Source: Lachnospiraceae bacterium A2 (lineage in GTDB: Bacteria; Bacillota; Clostridia; Lachnospirales; Lachnospiraceae). Taken from it: 64,000 bases of DNA. Positions 62,064-64,000 of this stretch are shown here, one piece after another (positions within the stretch are counted from its first letter, which is position 1; the number at the start of each line of letters is the position of its first letter). A program made the position numbers and the translations under genes. A model generated the notes under the pieces. The model had not been told where the DNA came from. It was given only the letters and a program-made list of their open reading frames with translations, and searched no databases. Location: NCBI GenBank assembly GCA_000403315.2, contig KE159639.1, forward strand, positions 165,323 through 229,322. The letters run 5' to 3'.

Positions 62064-62777
62064 TCAATATTTCTCCATTTTATAGCCAATGCCCCACACC
62101 ACTTTTACATATTTGGGGTTTTTGGTGTCTATTTCCAGTTTTTCCCGGATATGGCGGATATGTACCATCACCGTATTTTCCACGGTATAATTAGCAACCT
62201 CCTTCCAGACCCTTTCATAAATCTTTTCCGCCGGGAACACCTGCCCGGGGTGTTCCATCAGAAGCTCCAGAATCTTGTACTCCGTAGCTGTCAGCTTGAC
62301 TGGGGCTCCATCCACAATGGCTTTCTTCTCCTTTTTATCCAGCACCAGGCTCCCATTTACAATCTGATCCTCCTGCTGCTGCGGGGCGCTGCCGCCCCAG
62401 GTATGGTACCGCCTAAGCTGCGCCGCCACCCTGGCCGTCAGTTCTGCTGGGTTGTAAGGTTTGGCAATATAATCGTCCGCCCCCATCACAAGGCCGGAAA
62501 CCTTGTCGCTCTCCTCCGTCTTTGCCGACAGGATAATCACCGGGATTTTGTTGGTTTCCCGAATTTTCATCAATGCAGACAGGCCGTTAAGCCTGGGCAT
62601 CATCACATCCAGAAGGATAAGGTCCACAGGGTGTTCCCGGAGCATGTCCAGGGCTTCCAGCCCGTCATAAGCTTTCAGGATTTGGTAGCCTTCGTATTCC
62701 AGAAGCTTGCCCAGTGAAAATACGATTTCTTTATTGTCATCTACAACTAGGATGGTTTGCTGTTCCATGGTAATCAT
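62064..62777 (-). CDS. OmpR/VanR-family response regulator
   Basis: 237 residues. The receiver domain has TILVVDDNKEIVFSLGKLLE (acidic pair), the phospho-Asp in LILLDVMMPRLNG and the conserved Lys in YIAKPYNPAEL. The winged-helix output domain has KLTATEYKILELLMEHPGQV and VENTVMVHIRHIREKLEID. All key residues are present. It is the first gene of the two-component pair, followed by the kinase after 57 bases. The upstream region has tandem TTCTTA repeats resembling those ahead of the MacAB-like operon, so autoregulation and control of that operon are plausible. Confidence 0.95.
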   Translation of the reverse strand: MITMEQQTILVVDDNKEIVFSLGKLLEYEGYQILKAYDGLEALDMLREHPVDLILLDVMMPRLNGLSALMKIRETNKIPVIILSAKTEESDKVSGLVMGADDYIAKPYNPAELTARVAAQLRRYHTWGGSAPQQQEDQIVNGSLVLDKKEKKAIVDGAPVKLTATEYKILELLMEHPGQVFPAEKIYERVWKEVANYTVENTVMVHIRHIREKLEIDTKNPKYVKVVWGIGYKMEKY

Positions 62778-62878
62778 TCATTCCTTTCATATTCGCAGAA
62801 CTAGCAATGAAAACATTCTTTCACCGTATGTTCTCCTTCTGTTCCTTTTCCTTCACCTTCTGAAAAAGGAATACAGAC

Positions 62879-62938
62879 ATTATAATAATCATTTCAGAAA
62901 TAAAACTCAATGAAATTCTTAAAAATATCTTAAAGATA
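62879..62938 (-). promoter_or_regulatory. Promoter and tandem repeat box of the VanR-like gene
   Basis: TATAAT at 62879-62884 (minus strand) has a poor -35 (AGTTTT, 62902-62907). Two TCTTAA repeats at 62917-62922 and 62928-62933 (+ strand TTCTTAAAAAT then ATCTTAAAGAT) are 11 bp apart, just upstream of the -35, the placement expected for an OmpR-type activator. Confidence 0.6.
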
Positions 62939-62969
62939 CGGTTCCACTTCTTTCCTGCAGGCGTCCAGG

Positions 62970-63210
62970 GGCCTTTTCTATAAAAAAGAATGCGCACAGC
63001 GCATTCTCCGCGCGCGAGCGGATTGCGCAGCAATAAATTTCCTCTCCGCGAGCTGCGCATCCTTGCGGAGCATTTTGCTTTATAGGACGCAATCTCCTAT
63101 AAAGTAAAAAAGAATCCTGCTTTGCAGGATTCTCCGCCTGCGGCGGGTCGCTTTGCGACAGATTTCATACCCGCCGCAGTGCGATAAAAAAGAAGCGGGC
63201 AATGCCCGCT
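62970..63210. repeat. Mosaic palindromic repeat cluster (copy 3)
   Basis: In order, the cluster contains GGCCTTTTCTATAA, then a hairpin module GAATGCGC/GCGCATTC with CTCCGC and GC-rich arms. A palindrome CTTTATAGGA/TCCTATAAAG follows, then the 79-bp core shared with 35467-35545 (63111-63189). A final hairpin, AGCGGGC/GCCCGCT, has a T-run on the minus strand that can terminate the TIGR04086 gene. The first module has the same layout as the core but a different sequence in its stems. Confidence 0.88.
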
Positions 63211-63247
63211 CCTGCCATTCCTGCATACAATGCTATGTAACAGTCAT

Positions 63248-63655
63248 TTAACTTGCCATCCCCCCAATCATCCCAGATGCTGTGCACAGCACCAGCGTTG
63301 TGACAAACCGGGACATTTCCATATTAATTCCCTGCTGGAATATAATGGACCCTGCCATCAGAATCAGGAAATAACATGCCCCCATGGCCATTCCCCACAG
63401 GAACCGCTTCTGCTTCATGATTTTCCCGCTTAAAAAACCGCCCAAGAACCCTGACAGCACATAAATCAGCACAATCCCCATAGAAACCACGCTTTCACTA
63501 AGCTGCATCCGGTAGAGCATGGCAGACAGAATCAGCAGCAGGATTCCAGTTACCATGTACATAGCCAGCAGGATTTTCAATATGGACAATATTGAAATGC
63601 TTGGCTTATTCTCCCCTTTGCCTTTGGGCTGGGCTTTCCACATTTTCTTTTCCAT
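63248..63655 (-). CDS. TIGR04086 family membrane protein
   Basis: 135-residue protein with four transmembrane helices (ILLAMYMVTGILLLILSAML; VVSMGIVLIYVLSGFLGGFL; FLWGMAMGACYFLILMAGSI; VTTLVLCTASGMIGGM) and a basic N-terminus. The GFLGGFLSGKIMKQKRFLWG region matches the TIGR04086/YrzE-like family of Firmicutes, of unknown function. The ATG follows AGGAGGGAGGAGAA on the minus strand. It is monocistronic, with a hairpin terminator in the repeat cluster downstream. Confidence 0.85.
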   Translation of the reverse strand: MEKKMWKAQPKGKGENKPSISILSILKILLAMYMVTGILLLILSAMLYRMQLSESVVSMGIVLIYVLSGFLGGFLSGKIMKQKRFLWGMAMGACYFLILMAGSIIFQQGINMEMSRFVTTLVLCTASGMIGGMAS

Positions 63656-63829
63656 CCCGTTCTCCTCCCTCCTGCGGATGTCCTTATCCTTCTATGCCAT
63701 TCTATTCCGCTTTGCCCAAAACTATTCCTGCCTGCAATCCTTTTTGTAAGTGCCCTGCGGGTGCAAATATTTTGTTGCCTGCAGCGGGGTATTTGATTTC
63801 TAAAATTTCCCTAAATTTGCTGGAACGCC

Positions 63830-63858
63830 TTGCAAAATCTTCCTTTTTCCGTTATATT
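63830..63858 (+). promoter_or_regulatory. Promoter for the CNNM/CBS membrane protein gene
   Basis: TTGCAA (63830-63835), 17-base spacer, TATATT (63853-63858), about 25 bases before the start codon. Confidence 0.7.
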
Positions 63859-63882
63859 AGTGTATGGAAAGGAGAGATGTAC

Positions 63883-64000
63883 TTGGACTCAAGTGACGTC
63901 ATACAGTTAATTGTAATTATTGTCTTATTATTGTTATCTGCATTTTTTTCTTCTGCAGAAACAGCCTTAACCACCTCTAATAAAATCCGTCTCAGGAGCA
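63883..64000 (+). CDS. CNNM/DUF21 (HlyC/CorC-type) membrane protein, 5' end only
   Basis: The first 39 codons are present. A hydrophobic helix (VIQLIVIIVLLLLSAFFSSA) is followed by ETALTTSNKIRLRS, the hallmark start of DUF21/CNNM proteins (FFSxxETA). Full members have about 430 residues, with four helices, two CBS domains and a CorC domain, and are linked to magnesium or cobalt transport. The TTG at 63883 has the better spacing from AAAGGAGAG; the in-frame ATG at 63877 is too close. The gene continues beyond the window. Confidence 0.85.
   Translation, partial: MDSSDVIQLIVIIVLLLLSAFFSSAETALTTSNKIRLRS

Overview
The window looks like chromosome of a gut-type Lachnospiraceae (Clostridia, low-GC Gram-positive lineage but with roughly balanced base composition by eye). 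Pointers are a SCIFF peptide with its radical-SAM maturase, a fused SecDF, clostridial-type Wadjet genes, GH94 phosphorylases, a domain-permuted GH3, many VanRS-like and AgrC-like two-component genes, and strong AGGAGG ribosome binding sites. No rRNA, tRNA or CRISPR array was recognised.

Layout. 1-5.3 kb: protein quality control (lon, clpX, clpP, tig), all on the minus strand. 5.5-6.4 kb: an HMGL-like aldolase with its own consensus promoter. 6.6-14.8 kb: a complete four-gene Wadjet (Jet/Mks) anti-plasmid system in the transcription order D-A-B-C, headed by an internally deleted Rpn-type nuclease remnant. 14.9-17.7 kb: an AEC-family carrier and an unrecognised helical-repeat protein. 18-30.7 kb: a beta-glucoside utilisation locus with a permuted GH3, a three-gene CUT1 ABC importer, two GH94 phosphorylases on the opposite strand and an AraC regulator. 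A 20-bp inverted repeat in the divergent promoter region is a candidate operator. 30.8-36 kb: two small genes and a heterodimeric ABC multidrug-type exporter. The exporter is preceded by a consensus promoter, a 32-codon leader peptide, a multibranched RNA and an intrinsic terminator, which looks like antibiotic-responsive attenuation.

36-49 kb is rich in transport and sensing genes and in decay. It holds an FtsX/LolD-type ABC pair, an AgrC-like kinase whose LytTR response regulator has lost two internal segments, and an XRE - PLDc_N - ABC operon. It also holds a 3'-truncated FGGY kinase beside an intact zinc alcohol dehydrogenase, and an MFS transporter split into two frames. 49.3-54.7 kb: a MacAB-like operon with two different membrane-fusion adaptors. 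54.8-60.7 kb: a methyl-accepting chemotaxis protein, secDF, and the SCIFF maturase and peptide. 60.7-64 kb: a VanRS-like two-component system, a TIGR04086 membrane protein and the start of a CNNM/CBS protein. The VanR-like gene and the MacAB-like operon share an 11-bp-periodic direct repeat upstream, suggesting one regulon.

Several non-coding repeat families run through the window. They include mosaic palindromes at 6.5, 35.5 and 63.1 kb, two MITE-like inverted repeats at 17.8 and 29.6 kb, and a 26-bp repeat attached to hairpins at 36.0 and 45.1 kb. The most interesting items are the leader-peptide attenuator at 35.6-35.96 kb, the mosaic palindromic repeats, and the inferred link between the two-component system and the MacAB-like operon.
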